In this document: positions 1 through 5,374 of the stretch, piece by piece
Layout of the letters: each line of letters starts with the position of its first letter
How positions within the stretch are numbered: position 1 is the stretch's first letter
NCBI GenBank assembly: GCA_013695905.1
Contig: JACCZQ010000192.1
Coordinates: 1-5,475 of the forward strand
From: Chthoniobacterales bacterium
Lineage (GTDB): Bacteria; Verrucomicrobiota; Verrucomicrobiia; Chthoniobacterales; UBA10450
Length of the DNA: 5,475 nucleotides
Direction of reading: 5' to 3'
Translations under genes and position numbers: made by a program
The notes under the pieces: model-generated
The model's input: the letters and a program-made list of their open reading frames with translations, nothing else
What the model was told of the DNA's origin: nothing
The model's database searches: none

Positions 1-215
1 ACCTGCTTCGCGCCTCGTCCATCCCGATGCGCGACGACAGCAATTCGAAGAACAACAAAAACAACGGCAACTCCAAAGCGAACGCCGCCGATTCCGCGCT
101 CATCGTGGCCGAGAAGAACGACGTGAAGAAGATCTCCGCAAACTTCATCACTGCGATCGCGCAGCATCGTAACTGGGATCGCGAATCGAGCGCAAAGGCA
201 ACCACACCGGCTTAA
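1..215 (+). CDS. 3' end of an unrecognised gene, Asn/Lys-rich C-terminus
   Basis: The reading frame is open from position 3 to the TAA at 213-215, with no stop before the window edge, so this is probably the C-terminal end of a longer protein. The first ATG, at 27, has no Shine-Dalgarno-like sequence before it and is more likely an internal methionine; a 62-residue protein starting there cannot be excluded. Third codon positions are almost all G or C, which supports real coding. The visible part has a low-complexity polar stretch (NSKNNKNNGNSK), then a possibly helical segment (ADSALIVAEKNDVKKISANF), and ends in AKATTPA. No cysteines, membrane segment or catalytic motif are visible. I do not recognise the family and assign no function. 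It does not resemble ImuA, which would be expected upstream of imuB. Confidence 0.55.
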   Translation, partial: LLRASSIPMRDDSNSKNNKNNGNSKANAADSALIVAEKNDVKKISANFITAIAQHRNWDRESSAKATTPA

Positions 216-310
216 CGAGCGTTCGCTCTCGGCCGGTCGGCATTTCGCAATCAAGGCGTGGCGTAAACCCGCATGGCATGGCGCCACCATTCGCGGGATA
301 AATGCGAAAA

Positions 311-328
311 AGGCCTGACCCGAGGCCT
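311..328 (-). terminator. Possible intrinsic terminator for leftward transcription
   Basis: AGGCCT at 311-316 and AGGCCT at 323-328 form a perfect 6-bp stem around a 6-nt loop (317-322). On the plus strand the stem is preceded by an A-run at 307-311. Read on the minus strand this is a GC-rich hairpin followed by a T-run, the layout of a rho-independent terminator. No leftward gene is evident to its right, so it may be a relic or belong to transcription across the repeat. The stem is short and chance is possible. Confidence 0.3.
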
Positions 329-452
329 GCTCCCGCAGACGCCTACCACGCCTGCGACATCACCGGAAAGGAATGCGCGCCTAGTGCTTTGTCATGAGTG
401 CAATGAAGGGTAGCGCTGGGAGTTGGTCCGAGCCTGCGCTACACGGAGCAGA

Positions 453-471
453 GCACCGGAGGTGCGGCGGA
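453..471 (-). repeat. REP-like unit A
   Basis: The hairpin GCACC-GGA-GGTGC (453-465) is followed by GGCGGA (466-471), one base away from the GACGGA that follows unit B. It is the inverted counterpart of unit D at 680-699. Confidence 0.5.
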
Positions 472-477
472 TTAGAG

Positions 478-507
478 CCCGGAGTGCAGCGGACGCGAAA
501 CTCCGGG
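478..507. repeat. Stem-loop between REP-like units A and B
   Basis: CCCGGAGT (478-485) pairs perfectly with ACTCCGGG (500-507) around a 14-nt loop. It matches the stem-loop at 646-674 in the opposite arm with one compensating base-pair change. Confidence 0.5.
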
Positions 508-531
508 GTCAGGTGCCGTGAAAGTGCTCCA

Positions 532-551
532 GCCCCGGAAGGGGCGACGGA
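532..551 (-). repeat. REP-like unit B
   Basis: The hairpin GCCCC-GGAA-GGGGC (532-545) has a GNRA-type loop and is followed by GACGGA (546-551). It is the inverted counterpart of unit C at 601-622. Confidence 0.55.
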
Positions 552-600
552 CCGATGGGTGAGCGTGTCTCGCGTGCGGGTGAGATGGTGGTCGAGTGCG

Positions 601-622
601 TTCCGTCACCCCCGCCGGGGGT
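601..622 (+). repeat. REP-like unit C
   Basis: The heptamer TTCCGTC (601-607) is followed at once by the perfect hairpin ACCCCC-GCC-GGGGGT (608-622). The same heptamer-hairpin layout recurs at 680-699. Confidence 0.55.
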
Positions 623-645
623 TGGGTTCTCCAGCTTGGCGCAGA

Positions 646-674
646 CCCGGAGCTCTGCTGCGCGCCGCTCCGGG
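646..674. repeat. Stem-loop between REP-like units C and D
   Basis: CCCGGAGC (646-653) pairs perfectly with GCTCCGGG (667-674) around a 13-nt loop. It mirrors the stem-loop at 478-507. Confidence 0.5.
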
Positions 675-679
675 CTTCA

Positions 680-699
680 TTCCGTCGTGCCTCCGGCAC
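680..699 (+). repeat. REP-like unit D
   Basis: TTCCGTC (680-686) is followed at once by the perfect hairpin GTGCC-TCC-GGCAC (687-699). It is a direct repeat of unit C in layout, with a different stem sequence. Confidence 0.55.
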
Positions 700-894
700 T
701 TGTCGAGAGCCGCTCGCCCAGGCGAAACCCCGGCGTGCCGTGCCAGATCTGATCGAGGGGAGTCAGAGATCGCCGCGGTGTCCCATCAGAACAGGGCTGA
801 CCTAGGAAGCTGACGCTGCTGCTCCCCGAGCGCGCTGGCAAAGTCTCCGCGCTCGCGCGATTGTTCCCGAGATTTCCTGCTCCTCTTCGATGGC

Positions 895-1869
895 ATGAAC
901 AAACGCACCCCGGCAGAGCGCGCGGCTGAAGTGCAGCGCGTGATCGCGATCCTGCACAAGTGGGGTGTGCACACGCTGGGGGATTTTGCGGCGCTCCCAA
1001 AGCAGGAGGTGAGTGTGCGGCTCGGGCCGGTGGCGGTGCAGATGTGGGAGCGCGCGAATGGCACGGCGACGCGGATGCTGAAGCTGGTGGCGCCGCCGGA
1101 GTTGTTCGTGGAGGCGGTGGAGTTCGAGCACGAGGTGGAGACGGCGGAGCCGTTGCTGTTCATGCTGCGACGGTTTCTGCAGGAGCTGACGCGGCGGCTC
1201 GGCGCGCTCTACCTGGTGACGAAGGAGCTGCAGCTGCAGATCGTGTTCAGCGACAAGCGGACGTATGAGCATCTGTTCCGGATTCCGGAGCCGAGTAACG
1301 AGGTGGAGGTGCTGTTCCGGATGCTCCACGCGCACCTGGAGAGTTTTCAATCGGAGGCGCCGATCGTGGCCCTTTCGCTGGAGGCGCGGCCGACGAAGCC
1401 GGCGCAGCAGCAGTTCAGTCTTTTCGAGACGGCGCTGCGCGATCCGACACAGCTTTCGGAGACGCTGGCGCGGCTGACGGGACTCCTGGGAGAGGAGCGG
1501 GTCGGCACGCCGGTGCTGGAGGAGACGCACCGGCCGGATGCGTTCCGGATGGAGCCGTTCTCGTGGCAATTGCCGGAGGGTGGAGGTGCGGCGGCGGAGG
1601 GGGATCCGTTGCCGGCGGTGGCGTTGCGGCGGTTTCGTTCGGCGGGTGCGGCAGCGGTGGTTCTGGATGGGAAAAAACTGGTGCAGGTGCAGAGTGGCAA
1701 AGTGTCGGGTGAGGTGGTGGCGCAGGCGGGGCCGTATGTGGCGTCAGGGGATTGGTGGGATCTGCGCGCGTGGGCGCGTGCGGAATGGGATGTGCAGCTG
1801 GAGGATGGGACGGTCTGCCGTTGCCGTGAGGAGGAGCAGGGCTGGGGAGTGGATGGAGTTTATGATTGA
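895..1869 (+). CDS. imuB: ImuB-like protein lacking the N-terminal Y-family palm
   Basis: ImuB is a Y-family-related adaptor of SOS mutagenesis that links the error-prone polymerase DnaE2 to the sliding clamp. The 324 residues match the C-terminal part of the family. WGVHTLGDFAALP (about 23-35) is the HhH-like region and APPELF..EPLLFMLRRFL (66-95) leads into the little-finger domain. QFSLF (173-177) fits the clamp-binding consensus, VGTPVLEETHRPDAF spans 203-217, and the C-terminal ImuB domain (about 240-324) has GPYVASGDWWD and ends DGVYD. Family members usually have 400-550 residues; the roughly 170-200-residue palm is absent. Upstream in frame there is a TGA at 811-813 and the repeat-bearing DNA. 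ATG 895 is the first start codon after that stop but has no Shine-Dalgarno sequence, so it may not be a native start. A gap of 55 bp separates it from dnaE2. It is either a decaying remnant (pseudogene) or a shortened adaptor; the long intact frame with typical codon use leaves both open. Confidence 0.8.
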   Translation: MNKRTPAERAAEVQRVIAILHKWGVHTLGDFAALPKQEVSVRLGPVAVQMWERANGTATRMLKLVAPPELFVEAVEFEHEVETAEPLLFMLRRFLQELTRRLGALYLVTKELQLQIVFSDKRTYEHLFRIPEPSNEVEVLFRMLHAHLESFQSEAPIVALSLEARPTKPAQQQFSLFETALRDPTQLSETLARLTGLLGEERVGTPVLEETHRPDAFRMEPFSWQLPEGGGAAAEGDPLPAVALRRFRSAGAAAVVLDGKKLVQVQSGKVSGEVVAQAGPYVASGDWWDLRAWARAEWDVQLEDGTVCRCREEEQGWGVDGVYD

Positions 1870-1878
1870 GCGGCGGGA

Positions 1879-1908
1879 TTTCTGTTTCTGTTCATTTGAA
1901 CATATACG
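1879..1908 (+). promoter_or_regulatory. Candidate dnaE2 promoter around the LexA box
   Basis: The imuB-dnaE2 gap becomes AT-rich at 1879-1906 in otherwise GC-rich DNA. TATACG (1903-1908) is a passable -10 element. The matching -35 position (TTTCTG, 1879-1884, 18-bp spacing) is weak. The LexA box fills the spacer, where a repressor would block polymerase. The exact elements are uncertain. Confidence 0.3.
1889..1902. promoter_or_regulatory. LexA operator (verrucomicrobial SOS box) of dnaE2
   Basis: TGTTC-ATTT-GAACA is a perfect 14-bp match to TGTTC-N4-GAACA, the palindromic LexA-binding motif reported for Verrucomicrobia and shown there to control DNA repair genes and a mutagenesis cassette. 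It ends 22 nt before the dnaE2 start, within the AT-rich gap after imuB. It is the only perfect copy I noticed in the window. Its place predicts repression of dnaE2 by LexA and induction by DNA damage, separately from anything upstream of imuB. Confidence 0.8.
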
Positions 1909-1924
1909 TGGCGCATGAAACAGT

Positions 1925-4900
1925 TTGCCTGTGGCAGGTTACGTGGAGCTTCATGCATGCAGCGCTTTCAGCTTTCTGCGCGGCGCTTCTTTTCCTGAGC
2001 ACTTAGCGGAACGGGCGGCTGAGCTGGGCATGCCGGCAGTGGCGTTGCTGGATCGCAACGGTGTGTACGGTGCGCAACGGTTCTCCGCCACCGCGCGCGA
2101 GAACGGGGTGCGGCCGATCATTGGCTGCGAACTCACGATGAGCGACGGCAGCGTCCTGCCGGTGCTGGTGGAGAGCCGCACCGGGTACGCGAATTTGTGT
2201 GGGCTGCTGACCCGGGCGCATCTGCGGAGCGAGAAGGGGAGCTGCGCGGTGGAGTGGGGGGAGCTCGCGGAATTCGCGGAAGGTTTGGTGGCGCTGCTGG
2301 GGAGCGCCGGCTGCCAGCCGGCAGTTTGCGGCAGCCTGCCGCAAACATCTGCGCGCGCCAAACGCGCCAACCACGCGTCCGCCCGGCAAGCTGCCGGGCG
2401 GAGCAGGCTGGCAGCCTGCGCTCCCCGGAATGCTGCGGATTACGCGCAGCAGCTCATCGCCACCTTTGGCCATGGCAATGTTTATGTGGAGCTGCAGCGG
2501 CACTTCGTGCGCGGTGAGGAACAGCGCAACGCGGAGCTCGTTGATCTCGCCCGCGCCCACCAGCTGCCGCTGCTCGCGACAAACGGCGTGCAATACGCCA
2601 CCGCGCGCGGTCGCGAGGTGCTGGACGTGTTCACCTGCATTCGTGAACACACGCACCTCGATGCCGCGGGTAAATTGCTGACGCAAAACGCAGAGCGGCA
2701 CCTGAAGACGGACGCAGAGATGCGGGCGCTGTTCCGCGATCTGCCCGAGGCGATCACGAACACGGCGCGACTCGCAGAGCGGCTCACGTTTTCTCTCGAA
2801 AACATCGGGTACGCGTTTCCGGAATTTCCGGTGCTGGCAGGACACGACATGAATTCGTTTCTGCGGACGATCACCTGGTTCGGCGCGCAACAGCGTTACG
2901 AAGCGATCAGCGCGAAGGTGAAACGCCAGATCGAGGAGGAGCTGGCGCTCATCACGAAGCTGGGGTTCTCCGGCTATTTCCTGATCGTGTGGGACATCGT
3001 GAATTTCTGCCGCGAACACGATGTGATGGTGCAGGGGCGCGGCAGCGCGGCGAACAGCGCGGTGTGCTATTGCCTCGGGATCACGCCGGTGGATCCGGTG
3101 AGCAATCATCTCGTGTTCGAGCGGTTCCTGAGCGAGAGCCGCAAAGGCTGGCCGGATATCGATCTCGATCTGCCGAGTGGCGATCGCCGCGAAAGCGTGA
3201 TTCAGGAGGTGTATCGCCGCTACGGGAAACATGGCGCGGCGATGACGGCCAATGTGATCACGTACCGCGGTCGCAGCGCGGCTCGTGAGATCGGGAAGGC
3301 GCTGAACCTTGCGCCAAGTGTGCTCGATCGGTTCTCGCATCTCTTTGCGAGTGGCGATTTTCCGCACACCCTCGATCTCGCGGCGCAGATCGAGCAGGCG
3401 GGATTACCGAAAGCGCACCCGCGGATGCCGGCGTTCCTCTCGTTATACCAGGCGATCTACGGGCTGCCGCGGCACCTCGGGCAACACTCCGGGGGGATGA
3501 TTATCTGCCAGGGAAAACTCAGCTCCTTCGTGCCGCTGGAGAACGCGTCGATGCCGGGGCGCGTGGTGGCGCAGTGGGACAAGGATGACTGCGAGGATCT
3601 CGGGATTGTGAAGGTGGACTTGTTAGGTCTCGGGATGATGTCGGTGTTGCAGGATGCGTTTACGCTCTGCCGCGAACGAGGACGGCCGCTTGATCTGGCG
3701 CACATCCCGAAGGATGACGGGGCGACTTTCGAGATGATGTGCCAGGCTGATACAATCGGCGTTTTTCAAATCGAGAGCCGCGCGCAGATGGCGACGCTGC
3801 CGCGGATGAAGCCGGCGTGCTTCTACGATGTGGTGATCGAGGTGGCGATCATCCGCCCCGGGCCGATCCAGGGTGACATGGTGCACCCTTACCTGAACCG
3901 GCGCGCGGGGCGGGAGCCGGTGACTTATTTCGATGAGCGATTGAAGCCGATCCTTGGCCGCACGCTCGGGGTGCCGCTGTTTCAGGAGCAGCTGCTGAAG
4001 ATCGCGATGATCATGGCGAATTTCTCCGGCGACGAAGCGGAGGAGCTGCGGCGCGCGCTCAGCTTTCATCGGTCGCAGGAACGGATGAACAAAGTGAGCG
4101 TGAAGCTCCGCGCCGCGATGCAACGGAACAATGTGGCGCCGGAAGCGATCGAGCGGATTCTGCAGTCGATCACCTCGTTCGCGCTCTACGGCTTTCCGGA
4201 GTCGCACGCGATCAGCTTCGCGATTCTGGCGTATGGCAGCGCGTATCTGAAGGTGCATCGGGCGCCGGAGTTCTACGCGAGCTTGCTGAACAATCAGCCG
4301 ATGGGGTTCTACACGCCGGCGACGATCGTGAAAGACGCGACGCGGCATGGCTTGAAGGTGCAGCCGGTGTGTGTGCGGCAGTCGGAGTGGCGTTGTGCGG
4401 TGGTGTCGAACGACACGATCCGGCTCGGGTTTTGTGTGGCGAACGGGCTGCGGCAGGAGCATGCCGGGCAGCTGGTGGCGGAGCGGGCGCGGGGGGAGTT
4501 TACGTCGCTGGATGATTTCCGCCGCCGCGTCAGTCTCTCGAAAGAAGAGCTGCGGGCGCTGGCGCTGCTCGGCGCGTTTAATTGCTTCAGCGCGCATCGG
4601 CGGAATGCTCTTTGGCGCGTGGAGGAGGAGATGCCGGAGGGGCTCTTCGCGCGGATGAGCGAACGGCGACCCACGGCGCGAGTGGAAGAGTCGCCGCTGC
4701 TGCCGATGACGTTACCGGAGCGAGTGCAGGCGGATTACGAAGCGATGAGCCTAACGACTGGTCCGCACCCGATGAAGCTGCTGCGCGCGCAATTTCCGGA
4801 GGCGTGGCGTGCGACAGACCTGGCGCAGGCGCGGCACGGGGCGACGGTGCAGATCGCCGGCAATGTGATCTGCCGGCAGCGGCCGGGCACGGCGAAAGGG

Positions 4901-5119
4901 TTTGTGTTCATCAGCCTCGAGGATGAGACGGGGGTGTCGAATGCGATCGTAACGCCCGATCTTTTCGAGAAGCTGCGGCTCCTGATTACGGAGGAGCCGT
5001 TTCTGCTCATTGAGGGGGAGGTGCAGAACAACGACGGGGTGGCGCTGATCAAAGCGCGGAAAATCACGCCGCTCGCGCACGAACAGATGGTCGGGAGCAG
5101 CTCACACGATTTTCATTAG
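1925..5119 (+). CDS. dnaE2: Error-prone DNA polymerase DnaE2 (ImuC)
   Basis: DnaE2 is the C-family (Pol III alpha-type) polymerase that performs damage-tolerant, mutagenic synthesis with ImuB during the SOS response. It has 1064 residues, normal for the family. The PHP domain spans about 6-290 (ELHACSAFSFLRGAS, DRNGVYGA, RPIIGCEL). The polymerase core has GRGSAANSAVCY (371-382), PDIDLD (410-415) with catalytic Asp413 and Asp415, and VKVDLLGLG with Asp565. RPGPIQGDMVHPYL (644-657) and LGVPLFQEQ (681-689) are DnaE2 hallmarks. The HhH region lies at about 750-890 and an OB-fold at about 975-1050; the typical ending SHDFH is present. Residues 126-168 are encoded by an inserted hairpin repeat and do not look like the family. 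TTG 1925 is the first start after an in-frame TGA at 1916-1918. GTG 1931 or 1946 are alternatives, and none has a clear Shine-Dalgarno sequence. ATG 1915 lies in another frame. The perfect LexA box just upstream predicts SOS induction. Confidence 0.95.
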   Translation: MPVAGYVELHACSAFSFLRGASFPEHLAERAAELGMPAVALLDRNGVYGAQRFSATARENGVRPIIGCELTMSDGSVLPVLVESRTGYANLCGLLTRAHLRSEKGSCAVEWGELAEFAEGLVALLGSAGCQPAVCGSLPQTSARAKRANHASARQAAGRSRLAACAPRNAADYAQQLIATFGHGNVYVELQRHFVRGEEQRNAELVDLARAHQLPLLATNGVQYATARGREVLDVFTCIREHTHLDAAGKLLTQNAERHLKTDAEMRALFRDLPEAITNTARLAERLTFSLENIGYAFPEFPVLAGHDMNSFLRTITWFGAQQRYEAISAKVKRQIEEELALITKLGFSGYFLIVWDIVNFCREHDVMVQGRGSAANSAVCYCLGITPVDPVSNHLVFERFLSESRKGWPDIDLDLPSGDRRESVIQEVYRRYGKHGAAMTANVITYRGRSAAREIGKALNLAPSVLDRFSHLFASGDFPHTLDLAAQIEQAGLPKAHPRMPAFLSLYQAIYGLPRHLGQHSGGMIICQGKLSSFVPLENASMPGRVVAQWDKDDCEDLGIVKVDLLGLGMMSVLQDAFTLCRERGRPLDLAHIPKDDGATFEMMCQADTIGVFQIESRAQMATLPRMKPACFYDVVIEVAIIRPGPIQGDMVHPYLNRRAGREPVTYFDERLKPILGRTLGVPLFQEQLLKIAMIMANFSGDEAEELRRALSFHRSQERMNKVSVKLRAAMQRNNVAPEAIERILQSITSFALYGFPESHAISFAILAYGSAYLKVHRAPEFYASLLNNQPMGFYTPATIVKDATRHGLKVQPVCVRQSEWRCAVVSNDTIRLGFCVANGLRQEHAGQLVAERARGEFTSLDDFRRRVSLSKEELRALALLGAFNCFSAHRRNALWRVEEEMPEGLFARMSERRPTARVEESPLLPMTLPERVQADYEAMSLTTGPHPMKLLRAQFPEAWRATDLAQARHGATVQIAGNVICRQRPGTAKGFVFISLEDETGVSNAIVTPDLFEKLRLLITEEPFLLIEGEVQNNDGVALIKARKITPLAHEQMVGSSSHDFH
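2299..2426. repeat. Hairpin-cluster repeat inside dnaE2, translated in frame
   Basis: The terminal arms 2299-2322 and 2403-2426 are inverted repeats matching at 22 of 24 positions; the two differences compensate each other within the hairpins. Inside are perfect stem-loops: GCCGGCT-GCC-AGCCGGC (2306-2322), TTTGCGGCA-GCC-TGCCGCAAA (2325-2345), GCGCG-CCAAA-CGCGC (2353-2367), CGCCCGGCA-AGC-TGCCGGGCG (2380-2400) and GCAGGCT-GGC-AGCCTGC (2403-2419). The two 9-bp stems share the core CGGCA..TGCCG but have different, still complementary, outer pairs. It encodes about 43 residues (SAGCQPA...RLAACAPR) between the family-like LVALLG and ADYAQQLIATFGHGNVYVELQRH. It is probably a member of a dispersed small repeat family that replaced or entered a variable loop of the PHP domain without breaking the frame. 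Confidence 0.75.
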
Positions 5120-5152
5120 GGCGGGGCAATGACAGGAGCATGGCCCTCCAGG

Positions 5153-5365
5153 CTAGTGGCAGCCGCAGCCGGAACCGCACGAGCCAACGGACGGCCCGGC
5201 GGAACCACCCGGAACCAGCACCCCGGACCCGCCGCTGATGATGCGGCGGACAGGCTCACCTGTTTCGGGATCGGTGCGGAGTGCCTCGTCTTTCATGCTT
5301 TGCACCAGCTCGAAGCGCCGGAGCGGCTTGGAGGTGTCTGTGGTTTCGTAAACGTACGTGGGCAT
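5153..5365 (-). CDS. FmdB-like small protein without canonical zinc-ribbon cysteines
   Basis: The 70-residue protein starts MPTYVYET and has the FmdB-family layout: MPTY.Y at the N-terminus, then RRFELVQSMKDEAL (16-29), then GEPVRRIISGG (36-46). FmdB regulatory proteins usually carry two CxxC pairs forming a zinc ribbon. Here both positions are filled by other residues (ETTDTSK near 7-13 and DPETGE at 32-37). The C-terminus is Gly/Ser-rich and ends CGSGCGCH, with Cys63, Cys67, Cys69 and His70 as a possible substitute metal site; that is inference. Function is unknown; the family has been linked to regulation of amide metabolism, but nothing here supports that. The ATG at 5365-5363 lies 9 nt after the stop of the upstream minus-strand gene, so the two are probably cotranscribed. 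It converges on dnaE2 with a 33-bp gap that has no clear terminator. Confidence 0.7.
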   Translation of the reverse strand: MPTYVYETTDTSKPLRRFELVQSMKDEALRTDPETGEPVRRIISGGSGVLVPGGSAGPSVGSCGSGCGCH

Positions 5366-5374
5366 AAGGACAAT

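Larger units (their letters stand above)
453..699. repeat. Composite palindromic hairpin repeat (REP/BIME-like)
   Basis: Six perfect stem-loops lie in mirror-image order: 453-465, 478-507 and 532-545 on the left, and 608-622, 646-674 and 687-699 on the right. The left arm (453-551) resembles the reverse complement of the right arm (602-699): by eye 24 of the first 32 aligned positions agree. Several differences are compensating. The outer hairpins GCACC-GGA-GGTGC and (reverse complement) GTGCC-GGA-GGCAC differ at two base pairs with pairing kept. The 8-bp stems CCCGGAGT/ACTCCGGG and CCCGGAGC/GCTCCGGG differ by one whole pair. The short hairpins carry a shared heptamer, TTCCGTC or its complement. 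This is typical of REP/BIME-type or MITE-like non-autonomous elements; mobilisation by a REP-associated transposase is conjecture, as none is encoded here. A structured RNA is the main alternative. Confidence 0.65.
216..894. other. 679-bp non-coding stretch with repeats
   Basis: No convincing gene is present between the stop at 213-215 and the ImuB-like frame. Open frames exist on both strands, but they run through the hairpin repeats and their translations are Arg/Pro/Ser-rich and resemble no family I know. The stretch holds a possible minus-strand terminator at 311-328 and the composite repeat at 453-699. Positions 700-894 hold no further structure I can support. I found no tRNA, and no intact LexA box: TGTCC-CATCA-GAACA at 779-793 has the wrong half-site and spacing. 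The missing 5' part of imuB and any imuA would be expected here or further upstream, but none of the three plus-strand frames at 811-894 looks like ImuB. Confidence 0.6.

Noticed and set aside
268..297. Stem-loop CCCGC...GCGGG as a terminator for the first gene
   Set aside because: The stem needs a bulge, and no T-run follows on the plus strand.
453..699. CRISPR array
   Set aside because: The units are hairpins of differing stem sequence in mixed orientation, not identical direct repeats with uniform spacers, and no cas gene is present.
779..793. TGTCC-CATCA-GAACA as a second LexA box upstream of imuB
   Set aside because: The left half-site has a mismatch and the spacer is 5 rather than 4, so it does not fit the verrucomicrobial motif.
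394..813. Open frames through the 394-1000 region on both strands as genes
   Set aside because: They run through the hairpin repeat, their products are low-complexity Arg/Pro/Ser-rich sequences with no recognisable family, and none has a ribosome binding site. GC-rich DNA readily gives such frames.
1925..2200. Unusual PHP metal residues (LHAC instead of LHxH) as evidence of a damaged DnaE2
   Set aside because: DnaE2 proteins commonly have a changed PHP metal site, and the polymerase catalytic aspartates are all present.
2627..2650. Inverted repeat GTGTTCAC...GTGAACAC within dnaE2 as a LexA site
   Set aside because: The half-sites are 12 nt apart instead of 4 and lie deep inside conserved coding sequence (DVFTCIREHTH), so codon content explains it.
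2003..3367. Long minus-strand open frame opposite dnaE2
   Set aside because: It is a shadow of the strongly GC3-biased dnaE2 frame; its His/Arg-rich product resembles nothing known, while the plus frame is clearly DnaE2.
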